Shown: positions 53,578-61,501 of the stretch, piece by piece | Position numbering within the stretch: position 1 is the first letter of the stretch | Layout of the letters: each line of letters begins with the position of its first letter | NCBI RefSeq assembly: GCF_011752935.1 | Contig: NZ_VWWO01000002.1 | Location: forward strand, 1-64,000 | DNA: 64,000 nt | Reading direction: 5' to 3' | DNA from: Chitinophaga sp. Cy-1792 | Lineage (GTDB): Bacteria > Bacteroidota > Bacteroidia > Chitinophagales > Chitinophagaceae | The notes under the pieces: model-generated | Seen by the model: the letters and a program-made list of their open reading frames with translations, nothing else | Told to the model about the DNA's origin: nothing | Databases searched by the model: none | Translations under genes and position numbers: made by a program

Positions 53578-53613
53578 TATGGTCAATTTTACTTACACAC
53601 AAAAAGAAATATC

Positions 53614-54501
53614 ATGAAAAAGCAAGTAATAAACATAAAGCAAGGCCACAGGGCTGATGTTGGCGAATATAAAATCTATCGGGTACTTCCTGATCATGAA
53701 GTGCGGGCAGTGGGACCTTTTGTTTTCCTGGATTATGTGCCACCAGTGTTTCACGCTGCTGATGAGCCCCGGAAGTTCGTGAACGGCAGCGGCGCCCACC
53801 CTCATCGCGGTATAGCCACGCTAACCTATGTGCTGAACGGAGAAGCGGACCACTTCGATAGCAATGGTCATCATGCGAAAGTATATTCCGGCGGAGCGCA
53901 GTGGATGAAAGCCGGCACCGGTATTATCCATGATGAGGCGATGAATCCTGATCCCAATACGAACGACGGGCTTACCCACGGTTTTCAGTTTTGGGTAAAC
54001 CTCCCTGCTAAAAATAAAGCCGAACAGCCGGATTACCGGCCGGTGCAGGCAGCTGAAATGCCTAAAATAGCATTGGCGGATAACGCCGGATGGCTGAAAG
54101 TTGTTGCCGGAGAATACCTACAACAGACATCGCCTATTCCGGCCTACAGCGAGCAGTTTATCTATCATATCCAGCTGGAGGCTGGTAAATCTTTTTCATT
54201 AAACGCTTTGGAAGGTAGAGAGTATGCCTTGTTTCTGCCTGTATCCGGTGCCGTTATCAATGATGTTGCATACAGGGAACAGCAGTTGTTAGTGTTTGAT
54301 ACTGCAGCAGGTGAGATCGACATACAAAATGTTACGGATAGTCTGCTTACCGCTATTGTGTTTGGAGGAGCGCCTTATACAGAGCCAATAGTGGCGCAGG
54401 GGCCTTTTGTGATGAATACACAAAAGGAAATCGCAACGGCCTATAATGATTTCTATGAAGGGAAATATGGCCACATAAAATATGAACAGCAAGCACAATA
54501 A
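53614..54501 (+). CDS. Pirin family protein
   Basis: 295 aa from the ATG at 53614; the longer frame starting at 53440 overlaps the amidohydrolase and the promoter and is rejected. GPFVFLDYVPPVFHAADEP, HPHRGIATLTYVLNGEADHFDSNGHHAKVYSGGAQWMKAGTGIIHDE supply the metal-binding His/Glu set of the N-terminal cupin; LPVSGAVINDVAYREQQLLVFD and the ending FGGAPYTEPIVAQGPFVMNTQKEI are the C-terminal cupin. Pirins act as quercetinases or redox-linked cofactors. Part of the FNR-box regulon; the YceI gene follows 34 bp later. Confidence 0.93.
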   Translation: MKKQVINIKQGHRADVGEYKIYRVLPDHEVRAVGPFVFLDYVPPVFHAADEPRKFVNGSGAHPHRGIATLTYVLNGEADHFDSNGHHAKVYSGGAQWMKAGTGIIHDEAMNPDPNTNDGLTHGFQFWVNLPAKNKAEQPDYRPVQAAEMPKIALADNAGWLKVVAGEYLQQTSPIPAYSEQFIYHIQLEAGKSFSLNALEGREYALFLPVSGAVINDVAYREQQLLVFDTAAGEIDIQNVTDSLLTAIVFGGAPYTEPIVAQGPFVMNTQKEIATAYNDFYEGKYGHIKYEQQAQ

Positions 54502-54535
54502 AATCAATAATTATTCATCTACATAAAATAAAATT

Positions 54536-55090
54536 ATGCAAACGCAGGACATACCTACACAGACAAAATGGGTGATAGATCCCATGCACAGCCAGATCGG
54601 CTTTAAAGTTAAACACCTCATGTTTACCAATGTCAGAGGACATTTTAATGAATATGATGCAAGTATCTATACTACAGGATATGATTTTCTTACCGCTGAA
54701 ATTGATTTCTGGCTTAATCCTGCTTCTATCAGCACCAACGATAGTAAAAGGGATGAGCATCTGAAAAGCGCTGACTTTTTTGATGTGGAAAATTTCAAGG
54801 AAATTACCTTCAAAGGAAATACCTATGAAAAGGTGGATAAAGGCAATGACTATTACCTTTATGGCGACCTCACGATCAAAGGTATTACCAGGCAGGTGAA
54901 GTTGTATGTAGAATTCAATGGTATCGTGAAAGATCCATGGGGCAATGAAAAAGCGGTTTTTAATATCGAAGGGAAGATAAACCGCAAAGAATGGGGACTT
55001 AACTGGAATGCGGCTTTGGAGACAGGTGGTGTGCTGGTAGGGGAAGATGTCTGGATAGATATTGAAGTGCAGCTGGCGCGTGGAAATTAA
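54536..55090 (+). CDS. YceI family protein (second copy)
   Basis: 184 aa without signal peptide: TKWVIDPMHSQIGFKVKHLMFTNVRGHFNEYDA, ISTNDSKRDEHLKSADFFDVENF, DLTIKGITRQVKLYVEFNG and NWNAALETGGVLVGEDVW. Same fold as the 46047 protein and clearly paralogous. Follows the pirin gene by 34 bp and is closed by a terminator 6 bp after its stop, so pirin and YceI form a two-gene unit. Confidence 0.93.
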   Translation: MQTQDIPTQTKWVIDPMHSQIGFKVKHLMFTNVRGHFNEYDASIYTTGYDFLTAEIDFWLNPASISTNDSKRDEHLKSADFFDVENFKEITFKGNTYEKVDKGNDYYLYGDLTIKGITRQVKLYVEFNGIVKDPWGNEKAVFNIEGKINRKEWGLNWNAALETGGVLVGEDVWIDIEVQLARGN

Positions 55091-55096
55091 TGTGTG

Positions 55097-55118
55097 AAAA
55101 GCCCTACGGGGCTTTTTT
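55097..55118 (+). terminator. Intrinsic terminator of the pirin-yceI unit
   Basis: AAAAGCCC-TACG-GGGCTTTTTT, an 8-bp stem with a stable tetraloop and a run of six T. Confidence 0.9.
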
Positions 55119-55130
55119 CAGTATAGGGCT

Positions 55131-55190
55131 ATCCGGATACATATTCCGGTAATCCGGATAATCATCGGAAAAAACAATGTGCCAACTTTG
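55131..55190 (+). promoter_or_regulatory. Direct-repeat operator and promoter of the SDR-AraC unit
   Basis: ATCCGGATA occurs at 55131-55139 and again at 55152-55160, exactly 21 bp (two helical turns) apart, with a related TTCCGG between. The -7 element CAACTTTG is at 55183-55190 and no -33 TTTG is present; the repeats are centred near -62 and -41. This is the geometry of an AraC-type activator, and an AraC gene is the second gene of the unit. Confidence 0.65.
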
Positions 55191-55212
55191 TATTACCGAA
55201 AAAAAATATTTT

Positions 55213-56046
55213 ATGAATAGTACACAGGTTTGGTTTATTACCGGGGCCTCAAAAGGAATAGGGTTGCTATTAACAAGATTGCTATTACAGGAAGGATATT
55301 GCGTAGCAGCAGCTTCCAGGAATTTGCAACAATTGATATCAGCCGTAGGAGAGGATGCCAGTGAGCGCTTTTTGCCAATATTTTTGGATATTACTGACAG
55401 CGATGCTGTTACTGAGGCCATCAACCGTACTGTCGCTCATTTTGGCGGTTTGGATATCGTTGTAAACAATGCTGGTTTCGCGTTTGTTGGAAGTATGGAA
55501 GAGCTGACAGATCAGGAGTTCAGAAGGGCTATGGATGTAAATTTATTTGGTACGGCGAATGTAATCAGGGCTGCCATGGCTCATTTGCGGAAGCAGCGAT
55601 CGGGGCATATCATTAATATAGCATCAGCCGGAGGATACGTTGCAGTAGGGAATATAGGGAGTTATGCTGCTTCCAAATTTGGTATGGTGGGCCTGACAGA
55701 AGCCCTGGCGCAGGAAGTGGCGCCTTTTGGGGTGAGGGCAACGGTAGTATTGCCGGGGTCTTTCAGAACAAATTTCCTGGAAGAAGGTTCCTTAACCTAT
55801 ACCCGGCATCCTATAGGTGAATATGAAAGCTACAAGGTGTTGCAGGGAATGTCGGCCAGAGCAGGAACGCAACCCGGAGATCCTGGCAAACTGGTAGCGG
55901 CATTGGTGCGTCTCAGTCATATGGAAAATCCTCCCGTTCATTTAATACTGGGGCCTGATGCATATAAGATGATTATGGATAAAAGAGAACAGGACCTGAA
56001 AGAATTTGAGGCTTATAAATCAATTACCATGTCCACCAATTTATAG
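55213..56046 (+). CDS. Short-chain dehydrogenase/reductase
   Basis: 277 aa from the ATG at 55213 (MNSTQVWFITGASKGIG); the upstream ATG frame overlaps the promoter. NAD(P)-binding GASKGIG, NNAGFAFVG, catalytic set in NIASAGGY and SYAASKFG, then LPGSFRTNFLEEGS. Classical SDR closest to oxidoreductases of unknown substrate found beside AraC regulators. Followed by the AraC gene 27 bp later. Confidence 0.92.
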   Translation: MNSTQVWFITGASKGIGLLLTRLLLQEGYCVAAASRNLQQLISAVGEDASERFLPIFLDITDSDAVTEAINRTVAHFGGLDIVVNNAGFAFVGSMEELTDQEFRRAMDVNLFGTANVIRAAMAHLRKQRSGHIINIASAGGYVAVGNIGSYAASKFGMVGLTEALAQEVAPFGVRATVVLPGSFRTNFLEEGSLTYTRHPIGEYESYKVLQGMSARAGTQPGDPGKLVAALVRLSHMENPPVHLILGPDAYKMIMDKREQDLKEFEAYKSITMSTNL

Positions 56047-56073
56047 CTAAATTAAGATTGAAAATGCTGTATA

Positions 56074-56988
56074 ATGAGCCATGAGATACCTTACCATATA
56101 AAAACAATTGCTGAATACCACAGACTGTTGGGAATAGATAAGCCCAGACATCCTTTATTCAGCGTAATAGACCATGCAGACATCAGGAGTTTTTCAGATG
56201 AGAAATTAAAGTCGAAAGTGTATGATTTCTATGCTGTCAGCAGAAAATGCGGATATGAAGGTACCATGAAATACGGACAGCATTATTATGATTTTGATGA
56301 TGGTGTGATGGTGTTTCATGGCCCCAGGCAGGTAATTGTTTCAGCATTGTCTGAAAATCTGCAATTAAAAGGATGGACATTGCTTATTCATCCTGATTTT
56401 ATGCGGGGGTATGCGTTGGCTGCCAGGATGAAGGATTTCGGTTTTTTCTCCTATCAGATGCATGAGGCTTTACACCTTTCTGAAGAAGAGTCTGCTATCA
56501 TCGAACGAATAATGAATGCCATCCGTCAGGAATATCATTTCAATATTGATAAATTCAGTCAGGATATATTGATCTCCCAGGTAGAGCAATTGTTGAATTA
56601 TTGTAACCGTTTCTATAACCGGCAGTTCATCACAAGGAAAGCCGCCAGTAATGATGTGCTGACTAAATTTGAAAAATTACTGACGGCATATTTTGAAGAT
56701 GAAAGTCTTCGGGCGAATGGCATTCCTGCTGTTCAGTATTTTTCTGACAGGCTACATTTATCTCCCAAATACCTGAGTGATCTGCTCAGGAACCTGACAG
56801 GACAAAGTACCCAGCAGCATATTCAGGATAAGCTGATAGAAACGGCAAAGGATATGCTGACAACGACGAACCTTTCCGTGAGTGAAATTGCCTATAGTCT
56901 GGGATTTGGATATGCGCAGTCATTTAATAAAATGTTTAAGAATAAAACGAATGTTACCCCCGTGGCATATCGGCAATCATTTAACTGA
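56074..56988 (+). CDS. AraC family transcriptional regulator
   Basis: 304 aa. N-terminal half has FDDGVMVFHGPRQVIVSALSE and LLIHPDFMRGYALAARMKDFGFFSYQMHEALHLSEEE, typical of the subgroup that controls adjacent SDRs. C-terminal HTH pair: VQYFSDRLHLSPKYLSDLLRNLTGQST and SVSEIAYSLGFGYAQSFNKMFKNKTNVTPVAYR. Probably binds the ATCCGGATA repeats before the SDR gene and activates the unit that also contains itself. Confidence 0.93.
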   Translation: MSHEIPYHIKTIAEYHRLLGIDKPRHPLFSVIDHADIRSFSDEKLKSKVYDFYAVSRKCGYEGTMKYGQHYYDFDDGVMVFHGPRQVIVSALSENLQLKGWTLLIHPDFMRGYALAARMKDFGFFSYQMHEALHLSEEESAIIERIMNAIRQEYHFNIDKFSQDILISQVEQLLNYCNRFYNRQFITRKAASNDVLTKFEKLLTAYFEDESLRANGIPAVQYFSDRLHLSPKYLSDLLRNLTGQSTQQHIQDKLIETAKDMLTTTNLSVSEIAYSLGFGYAQSFNKMFKNKTNVTPVAYRQSFN

Positions 56989-57005
56989 ATATTAAACCTG
57001 TAGGT

Positions 57006-57368
57006 ATGAATATTGAACAATTACAGGCATATTGCCTTTCATTAAAAGGTGCGACGGAGTACATGCCATTTGGGGATAAGTATCTTATTTTCAGAATATA
57101 TGACAAATGGTTTGCCGTAATTCCTATGGATGATGCTTCGTTGAAAATCTCTGTTAAATGTGATCCTGATGAGGCCATAGAGCTGCGTGAACGATACAGA
57201 AGTGTTGAGGCTGCATGGCATTTTAATAAAAAGTATTGGAACAGTATTACGCTGAACGGAGATATGAATGATAAAACAGTGAAATATTGGATTAAACATT
57301 CATTGGAGCAGGTAGTGAGAAAGCTGCCAAAGAAAACCCGGGCAGCCTATTTGGAAATGAATGAATGA
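57006..57368 (+). CDS. MmcQ/YjbR family protein
   Basis: 120 aa: MNIEQLQAYCLSLKGATEYM, FGDKYLIFRIYDKWFAVIPMD, LKISVKCDPDEAIELRERY, AAWHFNKKYWNSITLNGDM and WIKHSLEQVVRKLPKKTR. All family motifs are present; the fold resembles a CyaY-like double-wing DNA-binding domain. Role unknown. 17 bp after the AraC gene, so in the same unit; only 3 bp from the convergent nitronate monooxygenase stop. Confidence 0.92.
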   Translation: MNIEQLQAYCLSLKGATEYMPFGDKYLIFRIYDKWFAVIPMDDASLKISVKCDPDEAIELRERYRSVEAAWHFNKKYWNSITLNGDMNDKTVKYWIKHSLEQVVRKLPKKTRAAYLEMNE

Positions 57369-57371
57369 ATT

Positions 57372-58442
57372 TTATGTCGTGAACAATGCGGTTGCTTCTT
57401 TTATCAATGCTTCCATCAAAACGGCTGCTTTCCTATGTTTTAGAATAGGCGCTATTTGCCCGCCCCAGAAGAATAACATATCCCATTTTTGTTTGTCTAT
57501 TGCTCCTTTCCGAAGGGAAGACATGAACTGCCGTTGTAATGGAAATGGAAGTATTTGATCTTCTTTACCGATGGTGGCTGCGGAGATGCGGTTGCTGATA
57601 CCCCGGCCCAGGCGGCCGCTAAACGCGCGGGTAAGGGTGGTATATTTTGCTTTTTCAGAGAAGAGCATTTCGCGATGTAGCGGTAAGGCATTGGATTCTT
57701 CACAGGCAAGAAATGCAGTTCCTATCTGTACGGCTTCTGCACCTAATGTCATGGCAGCTTTGATACCTGCACCTGTGGCGATGCCACCTGCTGCTATCAC
57801 GGGGGTTTTTACTTTTTCTCTGATCAGTTGCACCAGTACAAAAGTGCCGGTGGCCGAAGTAGCGGCGTTGTCCAGGAATGAAGGACGATGGCCACCAGCT
57901 TCAAATCCCGAAGCAATTATCAAATCAGTTCCGGTAGCTTCCAGTGCCAGGGCCTCGTCCAGCGTGGTGGCGGTGCCGATAGTGATGATATTTTTCCGGT
58001 GACATTCAGCTATAATATCCGCTGTTAGTTTGCCGAACATATAGCTGAATACCCTGGGCTGTATATCCAGTATAGTTTGCAGCTGGTTTTCGAACCTGGA
58101 TAAATAGGGTTCAGGTTTAGGTGGTATTGGTAGTCCTAGTTCTTCAAAGTAAGGCCCGAACAGTTGTACTGCCTGTTTATACTGGCTGTCAGTACCCTCT
58201 GTTGCATCAGTATCTGAAACCCAGAGATTTAAATTGTAGGGCTTATTGGTAGCATTTCTGATTTGTTTGTCAATGTCTGCAATTTCCTGCGGCGTATTGG
58301 TGTATACACCGTAGCCGCCTAAGCCACCTGCTTCGGATACTGCGGCCACCAGCTGAGTGGAAGAAAGGTTGCCACCAAAGGGCCCTTGCAGAATAGGATA
58401 CCTGATCCCTAATATTTCCGTTACTTTAGTTTGATGCCACAT
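57372..58442 (-). CDS. Nitronate monooxygenase (2-nitropropane dioxygenase-like)
   Basis: 356 aa FMN-dependent TIM barrel. ILGIRYPILQGPFGGNLSSTQLVAAVSEAGGLGGYG is the family opening; GFEAGGHRPSF, VIAAGGIATGAGIKAAMTLGAEAVQIGTAFLACEES and ALTRAFSGRLGRGISNR are the flavin and substrate loops. Detoxifies alkyl nitronates such as propionate-3-nitronate. Last gene of a compact minus-strand operon (60720 to 57372) of redox proteins. Confidence 0.92.
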   Translation of the reverse strand: MWHQTKVTEILGIRYPILQGPFGGNLSSTQLVAAVSEAGGLGGYGVYTNTPQEIADIDKQIRNATNKPYNLNLWVSDTDATEGTDSQYKQAVQLFGPYFEELGLPIPPKPEPYLSRFENQLQTILDIQPRVFSYMFGKLTADIIAECHRKNIITIGTATTLDEALALEATGTDLIIASGFEAGGHRPSFLDNAATSATGTFVLVQLIREKVKTPVIAAGGIATGAGIKAAMTLGAEAVQIGTAFLACEESNALPLHREMLFSEKAKYTTLTRAFSGRLGRGISNRISAATIGKEDQILPFPLQRQFMSSLRKGAIDKQKWDMLFFWGGQIAPILKHRKAAVLMEALIKEATALFTT

Positions 58443-58446
58443 CCGT

Positions 58447-59214
58447 TTAATGATTTAAGCCTGACAGTAAATCGACTTGAATATGATCGTTTACGATTTT
58501 CCCTTTTACAAATTCGAAGAAATTTTTTGCGTGTGGTGATGTCTTATGGACCTGGAAAGCTTCCTCATTGCTGTATATCTCATAGACTACAATAGATAAT
58601 GGCGCATCTTTTTTGGTATTTACGGTAAATTGCTCACAACCTGGTTCCTTATTGCTTTCTTCCGCCATCACGTTCAACGCATCTTTTACTTGTTTTTCGA
58701 AAGCCGGTAAAATATCCATATACGCCACCACATATGCTTTATTTTCCGTAGCAGTAACGGGCTGGCCGGCGGTGTCACTGATCATTTTATTTACCAGCAG
58801 CCATTTTCCGTCAAATTTATGAAAGGACAGGAATTCGTGGTAGACAAAATCGTACATGCTTACCCGTACCTCTGCGATGGCGATGGAATTTACCACTTTA
58901 ATAGTAATGATTTCCCCTTTGAAAAGCTTACCGGAATTTTTAGGACTTTGGCGATGTTGTACGCCGTCGAGGTATTCAGGTAAGGTTTTGGCATATGGCT
59001 GGCCTTTTACGTCGCCGAATAGCAATGTGCCGGGATAATAAACAGATTTTAATAAGGTTACGTCGCCTTCGTAAATTCCTTTAAAATAGCTGTTCTCCAG
59101 TACCTGGGAGATAGCGATGGAATCCTGATGTTGTGTTTCCATGGTAGTTTTGTTTTGTGCTTTGCTGGTCCACGAGAGGGAGACCAGCAAAGCCGTCAGA
59201 AGTATGTTTTTCAT
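58447..59214 (-). CDS. Exported NTF2-like / antibiotic biosynthesis monooxygenase-domain fusion
   Basis: 255 aa with signal peptide (MKNILLTALLVSLSWTSKAQ). Residues about 30-150 form an NTF2-like lumazine-binding domain (ISQVLENSYFKGIYEGDVTLLKSVYYPGTLLFGDVKG ... FHKFDGKWLLVNKMI). Residues about 160-250 form an ABM dimeric alpha-beta barrel (AFEKQVKDALNVMAEESNKEPGCEQF, VYEIYSNEEAFQVHKTSPHAKNFFEFV). Both halves match small-molecule-oxidising or binding folds. The gene lies 4 bp before the nitronate monooxygenase and 1 bp after the SDR, so it is translated with them. Confidence 0.82.
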   Translation of the reverse strand: MKNILLTALLVSLSWTSKAQNKTTMETQHQDSIAISQVLENSYFKGIYEGDVTLLKSVYYPGTLLFGDVKGQPYAKTLPEYLDGVQHRQSPKNSGKLFKGEIITIKVVNSIAIAEVRVSMYDFVYHEFLSFHKFDGKWLLVNKMISDTAGQPVTATENKAYVVAYMDILPAFEKQVKDALNVMAEESNKEPGCEQFTVNTKKDAPLSIVVYEIYSNEEAFQVHKTSPHAKNFFEFVKGKIVNDHIQVDLLSGLNH

Positions 59215-59215
59215 T

Positions 59216-59950
59216 TTAAATTAAATTATATCCGGCTCCCATGCCACCATCCACGTTGATTGTGGCACCATTGATAAAATTGCTTTTAGCCACAGTGTAT
59301 ACCATTTCTGCAATATCTTCTGCTTCGCCTACCCGGTTGACAAGGTGTAAGCCGGCCATTTTATCACTTCCATCACCATGCATGGGGGTACGGATGACAC
59401 CGGGGGCAATGGTATTTACGCGGATGTTCTTTTTGCCAAATTCTGCTGCCAGCTGTACTGTCAGGGCATGTATAGCGCCTTTGCTTGCAATGGGTGCTGT
59501 TGCCGGCGCTCCTCCTAACCCGTAGTTTACCAGTGGCGTTCCAATATTAATGACTACCCCGCTTTGCTGTAACAACATTTGCGGAATAACTGCCTGTGTA
59601 GTAAAGAACGTTCCTTTGAGATTTGTGTTCAAAAATTTATCGAGGTATGCTTCGTCCACTTCAAGAAATGCTTTGTTTTCGAAGATGCCGGCATTATTTA
59701 CCAGTACGTCTATGGCGCCAAATTTTTCCAGCGCGAGCGCCACCAGCTGTTCGCCGGTCTTTTTATCTTTAACATCTCCTGCTACCATGGCCAGATTTTC
59801 ACTGTATCCGAGCTTTTTGTATGCGGATGATAATTTTTCCGGGGTAGATGAATTGATGACAACATTATCTCCTCTTTCAAGAAAATATTTCGCTATTGCT
59901 TCTCCTATGCCTGATGACGCACCGGTTACAATAATTGTTTGTTTGCTCAT
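59216..59950 (-). CDS. SDR-family protein lacking the catalytic tyrosine
   Basis: 244 aa Rossmann protein: TGASSGIGEAIAKYF, VNNAGIFENKAFLE, and the end NFINGATINVDGGMGAGY. The active-site motif that should read Y-x-x-x-K reads P-I-A-S-K (Pro153, Lys157), and the usual active serine region is INIGTP. The lysine and the cofactor site remain but the tyrosine is gone, so it may not reduce ketones in the standard way, or it may use nearby Tyr143. Base sequence checked in frame. In the middle of the five-gene operon. Confidence 0.88.
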   Translation of the reverse strand: MSKQTIIVTGASSGIGEAIAKYFLERGDNVVINSSTPEKLSSAYKKLGYSENLAMVAGDVKDKKTGEQLVALALEKFGAIDVLVNNAGIFENKAFLEVDEAYLDKFLNTNLKGTFFTTQAVIPQMLLQQSGVVINIGTPLVNYGLGGAPATAPIASKGAIHALTVQLAAEFGKKNIRVNTIAPGVIRTPMHGDGSDKMAGLHLVNRVGEAEDIAEMVYTVAKSNFINGATINVDGGMGAGYNLI

Positions 59951-59954
59951 ACTG

Positions 59955-60173
59955 CTATTTTTTATCTGCTGTGATGTTTTTTTCTCTTAACACGGATACC
60001 TGTTCCCCTGCATAGCCCCAGTTGTCTAAATCTATTTCCTGTATAGCAATGTGGGTAAGGTGCGGATCTTTATTAAGAATGGTGGTAAACAGGTCAGTTA
60101 TACCTTTTATAAGCTGCTGTTTTTTTTCACGGGTAACGCCTTCCCGGGTTAAATCAATTTTTACGAATGGCAT
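59955..60173 (-). CDS. 4-oxalocrotonate tautomerase-like enzyme
   Basis: 72 aa. The start is taken at 60173 because it places Pro directly after Met (MPFVKIDLTREGVTREKKQQ), and the N-terminal proline is the catalytic base of this superfamily; an upstream ATG at 60197 would destroy that. PHLTHIAIQEIDLDNWGYAGEQV is the typical second half. Stops 4 bp before the SDR start. Confidence 0.9.
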   Translation of the reverse strand: MPFVKIDLTREGVTREKKQQLIKGITDLFTTILNKDPHLTHIAIQEIDLDNWGYAGEQVSVLREKNITADKK

Positions 60174-60183
60174 AAAACGGTAT

Positions 60184-60720
60184 TTATACAATAACATGTG
60201 CTAAGACTGCTTTTGCGGTTAATATAAAGTTTAGCTCAAAGTCGTTATAGATGAGCGTGTCGCCCAGGTTCTGGAAGAAGTTTCCTGACCGGAATCTGAT
60301 GCCATAGGCGGTGCGATCGATGATAATCTTACCGGTAGCGGTTAACAGGTCGTCGCTGAGGGCGGTAGCGATATCGAATGCTACCGGATTGGTAATGCCT
60401 TTAATGGTAAGATTACCGCTAACATGTTGATCATTAACACTTGTGATGACGAAGGTAGCTTCGGGGTACTGGTCGATGCCAAAGAAATCGTCGGAGGCGA
60501 GGTGTCCGGCAAATTGGGCATTGGTAGCCGGATCGGTGATGTCAAGTATCCTGATGGAAGTAGTATCGACTACAAACTGACCGGCAGTGATCTGTCCGTC
60601 TGAAATAATGAGTTCTCCTCCTTTCAGCTGAATGGTGCCGTTATGGGCGCCGGTAACCTTTTTACCTACCCAGTCAATATTACTTTTAGTAACGTCGATG
60701 TTGAATTTTTGCGTTTTCAT
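60184..60720 (-). CDS. YceI family protein (third copy, divergent)
   Basis: 178 aa: FNIDVTKSNIDWVGKKVTGAHNGTIQLKGGEL, LASDDFFGIDQYPEATFVITSV, VSGNLTIKGITNPVAFDIA and GIRFRSGNFFQNLGDTLIYNDFEL. This is the subtype whose second strand reads WxGKKVTGxHNGT, distinct from the other two copies. First gene of the compact operon 60720-57372, with an operator about 65-80 bp upstream. Confidence 0.92.
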   Translation of the reverse strand: MKTQKFNIDVTKSNIDWVGKKVTGAHNGTIQLKGGELIISDGQITAGQFVVDTTSIRILDITDPATNAQFAGHLASDDFFGIDQYPEATFVITSVNDQHVSGNLTIKGITNPVAFDIATALSDDLLTATGKIIIDRTAYGIRFRSGNFFQNLGDTLIYNDFELNFILTAKAVLAHVIV

Positions 60721-60753
60721 ACTTTGTATTTTTTTGTTTTAAAATTTACAATA

Positions 60754-60798
60754 CAAAGTAACTAAGGCGCTATGGGGTGATTACGTGATCTACATCAC
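60754..60798 (-). promoter_or_regulatory. CRP-like operator and promoter of the yceI redox operon
   Basis: On the minus strand, GTGAT-N4-ATCAC (60785-60798; also GTGA-N6-TCAC, the CRP pattern) is centred about 37 bp before the end of a TTACTTTG element (60754-60761), a one-mismatch -7 box; that places the dyad near -44. It overlaps the last codons of the upstream Crp/Fnr gene, the likely regulator. Confidence 0.55.
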
Positions 60799-61382
60799 TT
60801 TTTGTTGGAGGCATTATATAAACGGCTGAGTGTTTCTCTGGAAACGCCCAGATAGGCGGCAATCAGGTGTTTGGGAACCAGGGTGTATAGCTGGGGGTAT
60901 AATTTAAGTAACTCCTCGTACCGGGTTTTTGCATCATTGTTCATGAGGGAAAGAAGCCGCCTTTGGGCGGCAACATATCCTCTGTTGGTGCGCCAGCGAA
61001 AGAAATATTCTACCTCATGGATTTCTTTGCACAGCCGTTCGCGGTCGGCTCCGGAGAGAAACAGTACTTCAGCATCTGTAATACAATCTATATTGATGGT
61101 TGCTTTGGTCTGATTGTAGAGCGCGTCATAGTCGGAGGTCCACCAGGTAGGCATGGCAAACTGAAGGATATGCATCTTTATCTCATCATTAATATAAAAA
61201 GCTTTCAGGCAACCATTGAGCACAAAATATTCTCCTTCTACCTTATCGCCTTCCGTTACAATTGCCTGGCCCTTTTTGAAGGAGAGCGGCTTGAAATGCG
61301 AGCTGAAATGAAGGAATGCCTCTTCCGTCAAAGAAATCGTTTTGGAAACATGCGCTTTTAATATATTGATATCCTGTGCCAT
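60795..61382 (-). CDS. Crp/Fnr family regulator
   Basis: 195 aa: beta roll (FSSHFKPLSFKKGQAIVTEGDKVEGEYFVLNGCLKAFY), WWTSDYDALYNQTKA linker typical of the Bacteroidota short group, dimer helix, and HTH PKHLIAAYLGVSRETLSRLYNAS with E-x-x-S-R in the recognition helix. No N-terminal Fe-S cysteine cluster. It lies 74 bp upstream of the yceI-led operon on the same strand and divergent from another paralogue at 61502. Confidence 0.92.
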   Translation of the reverse strand: MAQDINILKAHVSKTISLTEEAFLHFSSHFKPLSFKKGQAIVTEGDKVEGEYFVLNGCLKAFYINDEIKMHILQFAMPTWWTSDYDALYNQTKATINIDCITDAEVLFLSGADRERLCKEIHEVEYFFRWRTNRGYVAAQRRLLSLMNNDAKTRYEELLKLYPQLYTLVPKHLIAAYLGVSRETLSRLYNASNKK

Positions 61383-61501
61383 TTTTTAGTTTGTAGAATC
61401 TGTAATGAAATATACGATTAATTACCAGAATGACTGGAATACCATTGAATCCGATGCTTTTCGTAATTTAGATAAATAGACATTACACCAGTTTTACAGT
61501 T

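Noticed and set aside
53440..53613. Longer pirin start
   Set aside because: The extension overlaps the amidohydrolase end and the FNR-box promoter, and pirins start near the chosen ATG.
60174..60197. Longer tautomerase start at 60197
   Set aside because: It would bury the catalytic proline that follows Met at 60173.
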